Of a DNA stretch of 64,000 nt, positions 49,746 through 58,001 are shown in pieces. Position numbers and translations under genes: made by a program. Location of the stretch: the NCBI RefSeq assembly GCF_039905635.1, contig NZ_CP157000.1:1984001-2048000 (forward strand), read 5' to 3'. The notes beneath the pieces are model-generated. The model was not told the DNA's origin. It searched no databases and worked only from the letters and a program-made list of their open reading frames with translations. Within the stretch, counting starts at the first letter, position 1. Each line of letters begins with the position of its first letter. This stretch comes from Microbacterium sp. ProA8. Its GTDB lineage: Bacteria; Actinomycetota; Actinomycetes; Actinomycetales; Microbacteriaceae.

Positions 49746-50581
49746 TGCTGGTCGTGATCGGCGACCTCGTCGCCGACCTGATCGTGCTCGGAGGCGCGGC
49801 GCTCGAGCGCGGCACCGACAACCCCGCCGAGGTGCGCCTCACCCGGGGCGGGAGCGCGGCGAACGTGGCGGCCGCCGCGGCGCCGCGGCATCCCTCACGC
49901 TTCATCGGGCGCGTGGGAGACGACACCCTCGGGCACGCACTCGTGGCCGAGCTCGCAGCGGCGGCGGTCGACGTGAAGGTGCAGCGCGGCGGTCGCACCG
50001 GATCGATCGTCGTGCTCGTCGACGCCGTGGGCGAACGCACCATGATCACCGACCGCGGCGCCGCCGCGGAACTCGGACCGATCGACCCTGGGTGGCTCAC
50101 CGGCGCCGATTGGGTGCATCTGCCGCTGTACGGCTTCGCGTCAGCGGGCTCCCGCCGGGCGGTGACGGATGCCGCGACCAGCGCCGCTGCGGACGGCGCA
50201 CGCGTCAGCCTCGACCTGTCGAGCGTGGCGACGATGCGCGAACTGGGTGATGCCGAGCTGCGGCGGATCCTCACGGAGGTCCGGCCCGACGTCGTCTTCG
50301 CGAACCAGGAGGAGGCGCAGACGGCGTCCCAGCTCGACCTGGCTCCGGAAGGTGTTTACGTGATCAAGCGCGGGCCGGCGCCGGTCCTCGTCGGCGTGGA
50401 CGGACAGACGGCCGCCGTGCCCGTCGACAGGGTCGACGACGTCCTGGACTCGACAGGAGCCGGCGACGCCTTCGCCGCCGGCTACATCGTGGCTGCGTTG
50501 GCCGGCGCCGACCCACGTGAGAGCGCCCGGGCGGGCAGCGCGCTCGCGATGAGTGCGCTGCGCCGCCCGGGCGCTCTGTGA
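49745..50581 (+). CDS. psuK: PfkB-family carbohydrate kinase, probable pseudouridine kinase PsuK
   Basis: A 278-residue ribokinase-like kinase. It has LTRGGSAANVAAAAA (PfkB signature 1 region), and the catalytic/anion-hole DSTGAGDAFAAGY (signature 2, Asp base) near residue 238. Coupling to psuG (TGATG, one-base overlap) indicates pseudouridine as the substrate: phosphorylation at the 5' position feeds PsuG. A generic sugar kinase cannot be excluded from sequence alone. Confidence 0.9.
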   Translation: MLVVIGDLVADLIVLGGAALERGTDNPAEVRLTRGGSAANVAAAAAPRHPSRFIGRVGDDTLGHALVAELAAAAVDVKVQRGGRTGSIVVLVDAVGERTMITDRGAAAELGPIDPGWLTGADWVHLPLYGFASAGSRRAVTDAATSAAADGARVSLDLSSVATMRELGDAELRRILTEVRPDVVFANQEEAQTASQLDLAPEGVYVIKRGPAPVLVGVDGQTAAVPVDRVDDVLDSTGAGDAFAAGYIVAALAGADPRESARAGSALAMSALRRPGAL

Positions 50582-50611
50582 TCAGACCGCTCGTCGCGGG
50601 CCATCCCGGGG

Positions 50612-51058
50612 TCAGACGGTCTGGAGGTTCTCCAGCACGTCCTCGATGTCGTCGATGAACGCGTTGTAGCCGGCGATGGTGGCCGCGACCTGCTCGTCGG
50701 TGAAGTCGCTGCGGTCCTGACGGATGGTGAGCACCGTGCCGTCGCCGGTCTCTTCGAGATCGAACAGCACCGGCAGTCCCGCGTCGTCGCCGGGCTGGTC
50801 GGTCAGGGTCATCGCGAGGTGCGACGGCGGTTCGACCACCTGGTACTCCCCCGCCCAATCGATGCGGTTGCCATCGGGCAGCAGCATGACGGCGCGGAAG
50901 GCGCCGCCGGGGCGCACCTCCATCGTCAGGCTCTCCTGCGGCACTTCCACGGCCGCCGTGCCGAACCACACGGCGAAGTGCTCGGGCTTGGTCAGCGCCT
51001 CGAACACCAGTTCGCGGGGGGCCCGCAGGGTGCGCGTGACGGTGAAGTACTCAGTCAT
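50612..51058 (-). CDS. SRPBCC (AHSA1-type) domain protein
   Basis: A 148-residue START-like protein: TRTLRAPRELVFEALTKPEHFAVWFG at the N-terminus, RPGGAFRAVMLLPDGNRIDWAGEYQVVEP in the middle, and the final helix GYNAFIDDIEDVLENLQ. Such proteins bind a hydrophobic ligand; the ligand here is unknown. Its ATG lies inside the last codons of the ArsR-type gene (8-nt overlap), so the two are co-expressed, an arrangement common for ArsR/SRPBCC pairs. Confidence 0.9.
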   Translation of the reverse strand: MTEYFTVTRTLRAPRELVFEALTKPEHFAVWFGTAAVEVPQESLTMEVRPGGAFRAVMLLPDGNRIDWAGEYQVVEPPSHLAMTLTDQPGDDAGLPVLFDLEETGDGTVLTIRQDRSDFTDEQVAATIAGYNAFIDDIEDVLENLQTV

Positions 51059-51443
51059 GGTCGTTCTCCTTCTCGGTGGATGCGGTGGCGTCGCCACCCG
51101 TCGGTCTGCTGGTGGGGTCGCCCAGCTGCTGGAGGGCGTTGAGATAGTGATCGAGGGCGCCGAGACTGTCATCCCAGAACTGGGCGTAGCCGCCGATCCA
51201 GTCGGATGCCGCCGCCAGCGGTCGTGCGTCCAGCCGCGCCGGCCGGTACTGCGCGTTGCGGCCCCGCGTGACCAGCCCCGCCCCCTCGAGGACGCGGAGG
51301 TGCTTCGACACAGCGGCGAACGTCATGTCGAACGGTGCGGCGAGCTCCCCCACCGTCGCATCGCCTTGGCTCAGCCGCGCGAGGATGGCACGGCGGGTGG
51401 GGTCGGCGAGGGCCGAGAACGTCATACTCAGTGAATCCGACAC
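51051..51443 (-). CDS. ArsR-family transcriptional regulator
   Basis: A 130-residue winged-helix protein: MTFSALADPTRRAILARLSQGDATVGELA, recognition helix FAAVSKHLRVLEGAGLV, and the beta wing RGRNAQYRPARLD. No cysteine is present, so it is not a metal sensor of the usual ArsR/CmtR type; it belongs to the branch that pairs with SRPBCC proteins. GTG 51443 follows AGAAGGGA. A 29-bp imperfect inverted repeat just upstream (51460-51488) contains its -10 and is the probable operator. Confidence 0.9.
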   Translation of the reverse strand: MSDSLSMTFSALADPTRRAILARLSQGDATVGELAAPFDMTFAAVSKHLRVLEGAGLVTRGRNAQYRPARLDARPLAAASDWIGGYAQFWDDSLGALDHYLNALQQLGDPTSRPTGGDATASTEKENDHD

Positions 51444-51459
51444 GGCGTCCCTTCTTGTT

Positions 51460-51488
51460 CAACTGATTAGTACAGTACCGATCGGTTG
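51460..51488. promoter_or_regulatory. 29-bp inverted repeat: probable ArsR operator/promoter
   Basis: The sequence is symmetric about A51474, with 11 of 14 positions matching, from CAACTGAT outside to GTAC-A-GTAC at the centre. The minus-strand -10 TACTGT (51472-51477) lies at the dyad, about 28 nt before GTG 51443. A repressor here would block RNA polymerase directly. Confidence 0.6.
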
Positions 51489-51521
51489 AATGAGTGTCAA
51501 CCGGGTGTCGGATGTCCGCAC

Positions 51522-51527
51522 TACGGT
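51522..51527 (+). promoter_or_regulatory. Leaderless -10 (TACGGT) for dihydrofolate reductase-like gene
   Basis: TACGGT ends 6 nt before ATG 51534. Confidence 0.6.
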
Positions 51528-51533
51528 GGCGGC

Positions 51534-52106
51534 ATGCCTCGTGTGATCTTCTATACGGCCACCACGCTGAACGGCTTTCTCGCCGACGACCACGACTCGC
51601 TGGAGTGGCTCTTCGCTGCTCCGGGAGGCGAGGGCGGCGATGACGACTTCCAGCGCTTCCTGTCCGGCATCGGCGTGCTCGTCCAGGGATCCTCCACGTA
51701 CCGGTGGGTGCTCGAGCACGAAGATCTCGTCGCACACCCCGAGAAATGGCCGTCGTACTACGGCGAGCGTCCGACGTGGGTGTTCTCGAGCAAGGACCAG
51801 CCGGTGGTGCCGGGTGTCGACATCCGCTTCTCATCCGGGGACGTCCGCGAGGTGTGGCCGCAGATCCGCGACTCAGCCGGCGACGGTGACGTCTGGATCG
51901 TGGGAGGGGGAGACCTCGCCGGCCAGTTCGCCGACGCCGGCCTGCTCGACGAGATCCGTGTCTCGATCGCACCCGCGACGCTGACGTCGGGCAAGCCGCT
52001 CCTCCCCCGCAACCTCGGCCCCGACCGGCTCGAACTGACCTCGGTGCGGCAGGCGGGCGCGTTCGCCGAGCTCACCTATGCGGTGTCCGGCAGGGCGCAG
52101 TCGTGA
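51534..52106 (+). CDS. Dihydrofolate reductase-family protein (RibD C-terminal type)
   Basis: A 190-residue single-domain protein of the YyaP/RibD-C reductase fold: RVIFYTATTLNGFLADDHDSLEWLF at the N-terminus, LVQGSSTYRWVLEHED in the middle, and the NADPH-loop GDVWIVGGGDLAGQFADAGLLDEIRVSIAPATLTSGKPLLP. Members reduce small pterin- or flavin-precursor-like molecules, but most are uncharacterised. ATG 51534 is set by the -10 spacing; an in-frame ATG at 51486 lies in the operator region and is unlikely. Confidence 0.9.
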   Translation: MPRVIFYTATTLNGFLADDHDSLEWLFAAPGGEGGDDDFQRFLSGIGVLVQGSSTYRWVLEHEDLVAHPEKWPSYYGERPTWVFSSKDQPVVPGVDIRFSSGDVREVWPQIRDSAGDGDVWIVGGGDLAGQFADAGLLDEIRVSIAPATLTSGKPLLPRNLGPDRLELTSVRQAGAFAELTYAVSGRAQS

Positions 52107-52116
52107 TGAGGCTGGT

Positions 52117-52914
52117 TCAGCGCCCGGCGGGCGCGACCTCGCTCCACTGAGCGAACTTGGGCTCACGTCCGTCGCCCGATGAGGTGCCGGTGAGTCGCCG
52201 GCGCACCCAGGGACCGACGTGCTCCCGGTAGTAGGCCGCTCCCCGCGCGCCCATCGGGGGCAGCGGCGGCAGCGACCACCACGCCGGCTGCGGCTCGATA
52301 CCCAGCTCGGTCAGCACGCGCGCGGCGACGCGGTGATGGCCCCGCGAGTTCATGTGCAGACGGTCCTCGGACCAGAACGGCGGGCTCGCGAGCTCCTCGT
52401 CGAACCAGTTGTACGCCTGCACGACGTCGGTGCGCGACGCCAGGCGCTTTTCGACAGCGTGGGACAGCAGGTCGCCGCGGCGCTGGATGACGCGCCGCAT
52501 GGGCAGCTGTCGCGTCGGGTTCGCGCCCGACAGCACGATGAGCCGCACGCCTTCTTCGTCGCAGCGCCGCAGCACGGTCTCGAACGCGGCGACCACGTGG
52601 GCGAGGCTCGTGCGAGGACGCAGCATGTCGTTCCCGCCGCCGTTGAACGACAGGTGGGTCGGATTCAGGGCGAGCGCCGGCTCGAGCTGCTGCTCGACGA
52701 TGGGCCAGACGAGCTTGCCGCGGATCGCGAGGTTCGCGTACTCGATCGACTCCCCCCGCGCATCCGCCCAGCCCTGTGCCACGAGATCGGCCCAGCCGCG
52801 CACGTGGCCGTCGGGAAGCTCGTCGCCCACGCCCTCGGTGAAGGAGTCGCCGATGGCGACGTATCTCACGGATGCCACGGGTCGATCAGCTGCCTCGCGT
52901 CGAACGGATGCCAC
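52117..52914 (-). CDS. SGNH/GDSL hydrolase (second copy)
   Basis: A 265-residue SGNH hydrolase. Block I is GDSFTEG with Ser24, GGND lies at residues 93-96, and DRLH at 184-187. It has no signal peptide. It shares the RYVAIGDSFTEGVGD opening and the C-terminal GPWVRRRL / PWVLRRLR segment with the hydrolase at 498-1391, so they are paralogues. GTG 52914 has a TAGGCT -10 ending 7 nt before it. In-frame GTGs at 52878 and 52869 lie in a repeated GTGGCATCCGT word and are alternatives. The substrate is unknown. Confidence 0.88.
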   Translation of the reverse strand: MASVRREAADRPVASVRYVAIGDSFTEGVGDELPDGHVRGWADLVAQGWADARGESIEYANLAIRGKLVWPIVEQQLEPALALNPTHLSFNGGGNDMLRPRTSLAHVVAAFETVLRRCDEEGVRLIVLSGANPTRQLPMRRVIQRRGDLLSHAVEKRLASRTDVVQAYNWFDEELASPPFWSEDRLHMNSRGHHRVAARVLTELGIEPQPAWWSLPPLPPMGARGAAYYREHVGPWVRRRLTGTSSGDGREPKFAQWSEVAPAGR

Positions 52915-52921
52915 GGACCCC

Positions 52922-52927
52922 AGCCTA
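52922..52927 (-). promoter_or_regulatory. Leaderless -10 (TAGGCT) for second SGNH hydrolase
   Basis: TAGGCT on the minus strand ends 7 nt before GTG 52914. Confidence 0.55.
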
Positions 52928-52955
52928 TGTGCGCTGCGGCGACCGCCTGGCCGCC

Positions 52956-54308
52956 TCAGCGATCGTCGAGCGCCGCGCCCCGGCGGTCGACCAGCCCCCA
53001 CGCGGCCGCGGCCGCCACGGCGAAGAACACCGCGAACACGACGAACAGCACCGGTGCGCCGCCCGCGATGAGCAGCGGCGGCACCACCAGGGGTGCCACG
53101 ATCGATGCGATGCGCCCGACGCCTGCGGCCCATCCGGTCCCGGTGGCGCGGAGCGACGTCGGATACATCTCGGGGGTCACCGCGTACAGCGCGCCCCAGG
53201 CGCCGAGGTTGAAGAACGACAGCGCCATCCCGGCGGCGATGATCGCTCCGGGGCCGCTCGCCGTGCCGAAGAAGATGGCCGACACCGCAGAGCCGACCAG
53301 GAACACCGAGAGTGTGGCCCGGCGTCCCCACACCTCGATCAGCCACGCGGCGACCGCGTAGCCCGGCAGCTGGGCCAGCGTGATCACCAGGGTGAAGCCG
53401 AAGGAGCGCACGAGGTCGTACCCCTGCGCCACCAGGATCGACGGAATCCAGATGAACGCGCCGTAGTACGAGAAGTTGACGCAGAACCACACCAGCCAGA
53501 GGCACGCGGTGCGAACCCGGAACTCCTTCGCCCAGAGGGCGCCCAGGCGCTGACCGAGGGATGTCGCCGCCGCGGGCGGGACGTCGGCGCGCGTGGGCGC
53601 GACCGTGGGGACGGTTCCGGCGGCATCCTCGAACCTGCGGACGACGGACTCCGCCTCGGCGAAGCGTCCGCGTCGCTCCAGCCACCGTGCGGACTCGGGC
53701 AGACCCCACCGCACGATGAGCGCATAGGCCGCGGGGATCGCCCCGAGTGCGAACGCCCACCGCCAGCCGTTCTCGGAGGCCGGGATCACGAAGTATCCGA
53801 TGAGCGCGGCGAGCGTCCAGCCCACAGCCCAGAAGGCCTCCAGGATGACGATGAGCCGCCCGCGTATGCGCGCCGGTGCGAACTCGCTCACATAGGTGCT
53901 GGCGACGGGCAGTTCGGCGCCGAGTCCCAATCCGACCAGGAATCGCAGGATGAGCAGTGCGGCCAGCCCGCCGACGAGGGCGCTCGCCCCCGTGGCCAGG
54001 CCGTAAACGAGCAGCGTGAGCGCGAACACCTGCCGGCGGCCGAAGCGGTCCGCCAGCAGGCCGCCCACGCTGGCGCCGATCGCCATCCCCACGAAGCCGA
54101 TCGATGCGATCCACGCCGTCTCGCTCGGCACCAGGTCCCACTGCGCCGCCAGGGCGGCGATCACGAACGAGATGAGCCCCACGTCCATGGCGTCCAGGGC
54201 CCAGCCGATCCCTGACCCCGTGAGCACCCGCAGGTGCGGGCGGGTGAACGGCAGGCGGTCGAGGCGCTCCGAGAGCGTCGACGAGGTGCGGGTTCCGGCA
54301 TCCGTCAT
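52956..54308 (-). CDS. MFS transporter, sugar porter/aromatic acid-type
   Basis: A 450-residue 12-helix carrier. Motif A is GGLLADRFGRRQVF, and the second half repeats it weakly (WLIEVWGRRATL). RFLVGLGLGAELPVASTYVSEFAPARIRGR and PESARWLERRGR are typical of the sugar-porter and AAHS branches. The transported compound is unknown. ATG 54308 has no Shine-Dalgarno but follows a TAGCAT -10 by 6 nt. It lies 41 bp upstream of the second SGNH gene on the same strand. Confidence 0.92.
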   Translation of the reverse strand: MTDAGTRTSSTLSERLDRLPFTRPHLRVLTGSGIGWALDAMDVGLISFVIAALAAQWDLVPSETAWIASIGFVGMAIGASVGGLLADRFGRRQVFALTLLVYGLATGASALVGGLAALLILRFLVGLGLGAELPVASTYVSEFAPARIRGRLIVILEAFWAVGWTLAALIGYFVIPASENGWRWAFALGAIPAAYALIVRWGLPESARWLERRGRFAEAESVVRRFEDAAGTVPTVAPTRADVPPAAATSLGQRLGALWAKEFRVRTACLWLVWFCVNFSYYGAFIWIPSILVAQGYDLVRSFGFTLVITLAQLPGYAVAAWLIEVWGRRATLSVFLVGSAVSAIFFGTASGPGAIIAAGMALSFFNLGAWGALYAVTPEMYPTSLRATGTGWAAGVGRIASIVAPLVVPPLLIAGGAPVLFVVFAVFFAVAAAAAWGLVDRRGAALDDR

Positions 54309-54314
54309 AGCGTC

Positions 54315-54320
54315 ATGCTA
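54315..54320 (-). promoter_or_regulatory. Leaderless -10 (TAGCAT) for MFS transporter
   Basis: TAGCAT on the minus strand ends 6 nt before ATG 54308. Confidence 0.55.
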
Positions 54321-54374
54321 CGGATGCCGGAGCCCTCGCGGGCGCTGCGACAGCACGCCACGCCCGCGGCGGCG

Positions 54375-55418
54375 CTACGACAGCATGTCGCGGACGCGCG
54401 GGGCCACCTCGGTGCCGAACAGCTCGATGGATCGCAGCATCCGCTCATGCGACAGCGTGCCGGTCGAGAACTTCATGTCGAAGCGTGAGGCGCCCAGCGT
54501 CTGGACGGTGTCGGCGATCTTGCGCGCGACTGTCTCGGGCGACCCGACGTACAGCGCGCCCTCCGGCCCGACGTCGTGCTGGAAGCGGAGCCGGTTGTAG
54601 GTGGGCCAGCCGCGCTCGCGGCCGATCGAGTTGTTCATCGCCTCGAATCCCTCGTAGGCCTCGTCCCACGCCTGCTGGTCGGTCTCCGCGATATGACCTG
54701 GGGAATGCACCCCGACCGGCAGCTGCGGCTGATCGAAGGTGTCCAGCGAGCGGCGGTAGAGGTCGGCGAACGGCCGGAAGCGCGCTGACGGGCCGCCGAT
54801 GATGGCGAGCATGAGCCCGTAGCCGTAGCGTGCGGCGCGGACCGCGGACTCGGGCGTGCCCCCGACGCCGACCCACGCGCGCAGCCCGTTCTCGGTCTTG
54901 GGGAAGACATCGGCCGCGTCCAGTGACGCGCGCAGGCTGCCGCTCCAGGTGACGGGCTTCTCGGTCAGCAGCTGGGAGAAGAGATCGAGCTTCTCGTCGA
55001 AGAGCGCCTCGTAGTCGCGCAGGTCGTAGCCGAACAGCGGGAACGACTCGATGAACGATCCGCGCCCGAGGATGACCTCCGCCCGGCCGTTGGACACGGC
55101 GTCCAGCGTCGAGAACCTCTCGAACACGCGCACCGGGTCGTCGCTCGAGAGCACGGTGACGGCCGTGCCGAGGTGGATCTGCTCGGTGCGCGCGGCGGCA
55201 GCGGCCAGCACGATCTCGGGGCTGGACACGGCGAACTCCCGCCGGTGGTGCTCCCCCACCCCGAAGAACGAGAGCCCGACGCGGTCGGCGAGCACCGCCT
55301 GCTCGACCACGTTGCGGATGGTCTGCGCGCCGCTCACGAGCTCGCCGGAGGCATCGCGCGTCACGTCGCCGAAGGTGTCCAGGCCGAGTTCGAGGGTCAT
55401 GGGGTCGATGGAGGTCAT
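54375..55418 (-). CDS. LLM-class (luciferase-like) flavin-dependent oxidoreductase
   Basis: A 347-residue luciferase-like TIM barrel: LGLDTFGDV at the start, FFGVGEHHRREFAVSSPEIVLAAAAART (the EHH segment of the family), and GRAEVILGRGSFIESFPLFGYDL. The YVGSPETVARKI near the C-terminus is a hallmark. It should use reduced FMN or F420; the substrate is unknown. GAAGGAG precedes ATG 55418. It is convergent with nothing and followed by the MFS gene promoter on the same strand. Confidence 0.92.
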   Translation of the reverse strand: MTSIDPMTLELGLDTFGDVTRDASGELVSGAQTIRNVVEQAVLADRVGLSFFGVGEHHRREFAVSSPEIVLAAAAARTEQIHLGTAVTVLSSDDPVRVFERFSTLDAVSNGRAEVILGRGSFIESFPLFGYDLRDYEALFDEKLDLFSQLLTEKPVTWSGSLRASLDAADVFPKTENGLRAWVGVGGTPESAVRAARYGYGLMLAIIGGPSARFRPFADLYRRSLDTFDQPQLPVGVHSPGHIAETDQQAWDEAYEGFEAMNNSIGRERGWPTYNRLRFQHDVGPEGALYVGSPETVARKIADTVQTLGASRFDMKFSTGTLSHERMLRSIELFGTEVAPRVRDMLS

Positions 55419-55495
55419 CGCTTGCTCCTTCTATTCGGTTGCATGAACCTGCGCTGCCGCCGCGGCATTCCCGAGACGCACAGTCGTCGCGAGCG

Positions 55496-55501
55496 TAGCG
55501 T
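55496..55501 (+). promoter_or_regulatory. Leaderless -10 (TAGCGT) for phosphoribosyltransferase
   Basis: TAGCGT ends 6 nt before ATG 55508. A GGAGG sequence lies within those 6 nt but would be at or upstream of the mRNA 5' end. Confidence 0.55.
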
Positions 55502-55507
55502 GGAGGC

Positions 55508-56140
55508 ATGGCCCTCTTCGCGGATCGGCGGGCCGCCGGCCGAGTGCTCGCCGCAGAGCTCGCAGACTGGCGGGGAACGGATGCTGTGGTCCTCGGCATC
55601 GCCCGGGGCGGCGTCGTGGTCGCCGCCGCGGTGGCTGAGGCGCTGGAGTTGGACCTTGACGCCGTGGTGGTGCGGAAGCTGGGAGCGGCCGGCCACGAGG
55701 AGTTCGCCGTCGGAGCGATCGCCGACGGCGTGCGGATCGTCACGCCCGACGCCATGCGGTGGGCGGGCATGTCAGCGGAAGACCTGGAACGCGTGGAAGC
55801 CGCGGAGCGCGACGAGCTGGTGCGGCGGACGGACGTGTACGGGCCGCACGCTCTGGATCTGGCCGGCCGCACCGCACTCGTGGTCGACGACGGTGTGGCG
55901 ACGGGTGCGAGCGCGCTGGCCGCATGCCGGGCCGTGCGTGCACGCGGCCCGGAGCGGGTCGTACTCGCGGTACCCGTGGCCCCGGACCGGTTCGTGCCGC
56001 CGGCGGACGTGGTCGACGACTACGTCTGCCCGCACCGCGAATCCGATTTCTGGGCGGTCGGCGAGTACTACGACCACTTCGGGCAGACCGGCGACGCAGA
56101 AGTCCTGCGGCTGCTCGGTACCGCCGATCCCGGTCGTTGA
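55508..56140 (+). CDS. Phosphoribosyltransferase-domain protein
   Basis: A 210-residue type I PRTase-fold protein. The PRPP loop is ALVVDDGVATGASALAA (about residues 124-140), and GIARGGVVVAAAVAEAL with VVVRKLGAAGHEEFAVGAIADG form the rest of the site. This group (COG1926-like) is separate from the known nucleotide salvage enzymes and its acceptor is unknown. Its last three codons and stop come from a REP-like repeat (56132-56240), so the C-terminus ends with repeat-encoded residues. Confidence 0.9.
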   Translation: MALFADRRAAGRVLAAELADWRGTDAVVLGIARGGVVVAAAVAEALELDLDAVVVRKLGAAGHEEFAVGAIADGVRIVTPDAMRWAGMSAEDLERVEAAERDELVRRTDVYGPHALDLAGRTALVVDDGVATGASALAACRAVRARGPERVVLAVPVAPDRFVPPADVVDDYVCPHRESDFWAVGEYYDHFGQTGDAEVLRLLGTADPGR

Positions 56141-56240
56141 GCGAGGGAGCGCCAGCGACCGAGACGAAACGCATTGGGCCGACGGGCTGCGCCGGGTGCA
56201 GGGCGTTTCGTCTCGCTCGTGCCTCGCTCGCTCAACGACC
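56132..56240. repeat. REP-like inverted repeat, copy 2
   Basis: The left arm begins GGTCGTTGAGCGAG and reaches GAGACGAAACGC; the right arm is its near complement (GCGTTTCGTCTCGCTC ... CTCGCTCAACGACC). The arms match those at 9824-9925. The left arm supplies the TGA of the phosphoribosyltransferase at 56138-56140. It separates two convergent genes. Confidence 0.85.
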
Positions 56241-56251
56241 AGGACGCCGAG

Positions 56252-57925
56252 TCAGTGCGCGAGCGCCATGCGCAGCGTGTCGAGACCCACACCGCCGATG
56301 TCGAGCGCGCGCTTGTGGAACTGCTTGATCGAGAAGGCGTCGCCTTCGCGCTCGGCGACCTCGTCGCGCAGCTGCTCCCAGATGCGCTGGCCCACCTTGT
56401 ACGACGGGGCCTGTCCCGGCCAGCCGAGGTAGCGGTTCACCTCGAACTTGACGAACTCCTCCGGCATGTTGACGTTGCGCAGCATGAAGTCGAGTGCGAA
56501 GTCGGCGTCCCACGTCCCCTGACCATCGGGGCGCGGCTTGCCGAGGTGCACGCCGATGTCGAGCACGACACGGGCCGCGCGCATGCGCTGGCCGTCGAGC
56601 ATCCCGAGCCGGTCGGCCGGATCGGACAGGTAGCCGAGCTGCTCCATGAGCCGCTCCGCGTACAGCGCCCAGCCTTCGGCGTGACCCGACGTTCCGGCGA
56701 GCAGGCGACGGTAGGTGTTGAGCTGTGCCCGGTTGTAGACCGCCTGCGCGATCTGCAGGTGGTGGCCGGGGACGCCCTCGTGGTACACGGTGGTGAGCTC
56801 GCGCCAGGTGTCGAACTCCTCGACGCCCTCCGGCACCGACCACCACATGCGGCCGGGACGCGAGAAGTCATCGGTCGGTCCGGTGTAGTAGATCCCGCCT
56901 TCCTTGGTGGGCGCGATCATGCACTCGAGGCTGCGGATCGGCTCGGCGATGTCGAAGTGGGTCTTGCCGAGTTCGGCGATCGCGCGATCGCTGGTCTCCT
57001 GCATCCACTTCTGCAGCGCGTCCGTGCCGTACAGCTTGCGGCTGGCGTCGTGCTCGAGGAAGGCCACGGCCTCTTCGACCGAGGCGCCCGCCTTGATCTC
57101 GTCGGCGATCGACTCCTGCTCGGCGACCATGCGGGCGAGCTCCTCGACCCCCCAGTCGTACGTCTCGTCGAGGTCGATCGTCGCGCCCAGGAACCGGCGG
57201 GAGTGCAGGGCGTACAGCTCGCGCCCGACCGCGTCCTCGTCGCTCGCCGCAGGTGTGAGTTCTCCGGTGAGGAAGGTCGCGAGCTCGTCATAGGCGACCC
57301 GCGCCGCGTTCGCGTTGTCGGCCAGCTCGCGGGCGAGCGAGGCGGGCAGCTGCCCCTCTGCAGGGGCTGCCTCGGCCGCGAACGTCGAGAAGAATCCACC
57401 GTCGGCCGTGTAGCGGGCGATCTGGGTGGCGACCTCGGTCACCTGACGGCGCGCGGGGACGACGCCCTGGGAGATGCCTTCGCGCAGGGTGGCGACGTAG
57501 CCGTCGATCGCGCCGGAGACCGCGCCGAGACGCGTCGCGATGACCGACCAGTCGTCGGCAGTCGCCGTCGGCATGAGGTCGAACGCGGCACGGATGTCCT
57601 GCGCGTGCGAGGCGATCACGTTGATGTCGCGCAGGTGCCACTTCGCATCGTGCAGGTCGAGCGCCAGCCGGATCTCGCGCGAGAGGTCGTCCTTCGTCAC
57701 GGCGTCGACGTCGTCGGCGGTGTCAGCGGCATCGAGTGCGGCGAGGGTCTTGCGGCCCTCATCGGCGAGAGCCTCCTGACCGGCCGGGCTGTAGTCGCCG
57801 AAGCGGTCGTTGTACTCCGACCGACCGATGTAGGTCGCGAGCGTGGGCTCGAGTTCGGCGAGGGTGTCGACCCACGCATCAGCGATCTTGTCGATCTGCG
57901 TGGGCGTGCGGGTTTCGTCTGTCAT
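56252..57925 (-). CDS. DUF885-family putative metallopeptidase
   Basis: A 557-residue protein of the DUF885 family, related to gluzincin peptidases. The zinc site is VYHEGVPGHHLQIAQ (HEGxPGHxxQ, about residues 386-400), with a downstream SGHAEGWALYAERLMEQLGY providing the third ligand. It is mostly helical. No signal peptide is visible, so it is probably cytoplasmic. A peptidase role is inferred from the fold. ATG 57925 lies 7 nt after a TAGGCT -10. Confidence 0.93.
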   Translation of the reverse strand: MTDETRTPTQIDKIADAWVDTLAELEPTLATYIGRSEYNDRFGDYSPAGQEALADEGRKTLAALDAADTADDVDAVTKDDLSREIRLALDLHDAKWHLRDINVIASHAQDIRAAFDLMPTATADDWSVIATRLGAVSGAIDGYVATLREGISQGVVPARRQVTEVATQIARYTADGGFFSTFAAEAAPAEGQLPASLARELADNANAARVAYDELATFLTGELTPAASDEDAVGRELYALHSRRFLGATIDLDETYDWGVEELARMVAEQESIADEIKAGASVEEAVAFLEHDASRKLYGTDALQKWMQETSDRAIAELGKTHFDIAEPIRSLECMIAPTKEGGIYYTGPTDDFSRPGRMWWSVPEGVEEFDTWRELTTVYHEGVPGHHLQIAQAVYNRAQLNTYRRLLAGTSGHAEGWALYAERLMEQLGYLSDPADRLGMLDGQRMRAARVVLDIGVHLGKPRPDGQGTWDADFALDFMLRNVNMPEEFVKFEVNRYLGWPGQAPSYKVGQRIWEQLRDEVAEREGDAFSIKQFHKRALDIGGVGLDTLRMALAH

Positions 57926-57932
57926 GGCTCCG

Positions 57933-57938
57933 AGCCTA
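57933..57938 (-). promoter_or_regulatory. Leaderless -10 (TAGGCT) for DUF885 gene
   Basis: TAGGCT on the minus strand ends 7 nt before ATG 57925. Confidence 0.6.
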
Positions 57939-58001
57939 GGCATGAGACGCAGTGCCGACAAACGAGAGTCCCGGTCCGAACTTCGGATCGCTCCGGGCCG
58001 G

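Noticed and set aside
52117..54141. One long minus-strand frame joining the SGNH hydrolase with sequence under the MFS gene
   Set aside because: The MFS protein in another frame has all family motifs, and the hydrolase has its own -10 and start at 52914.
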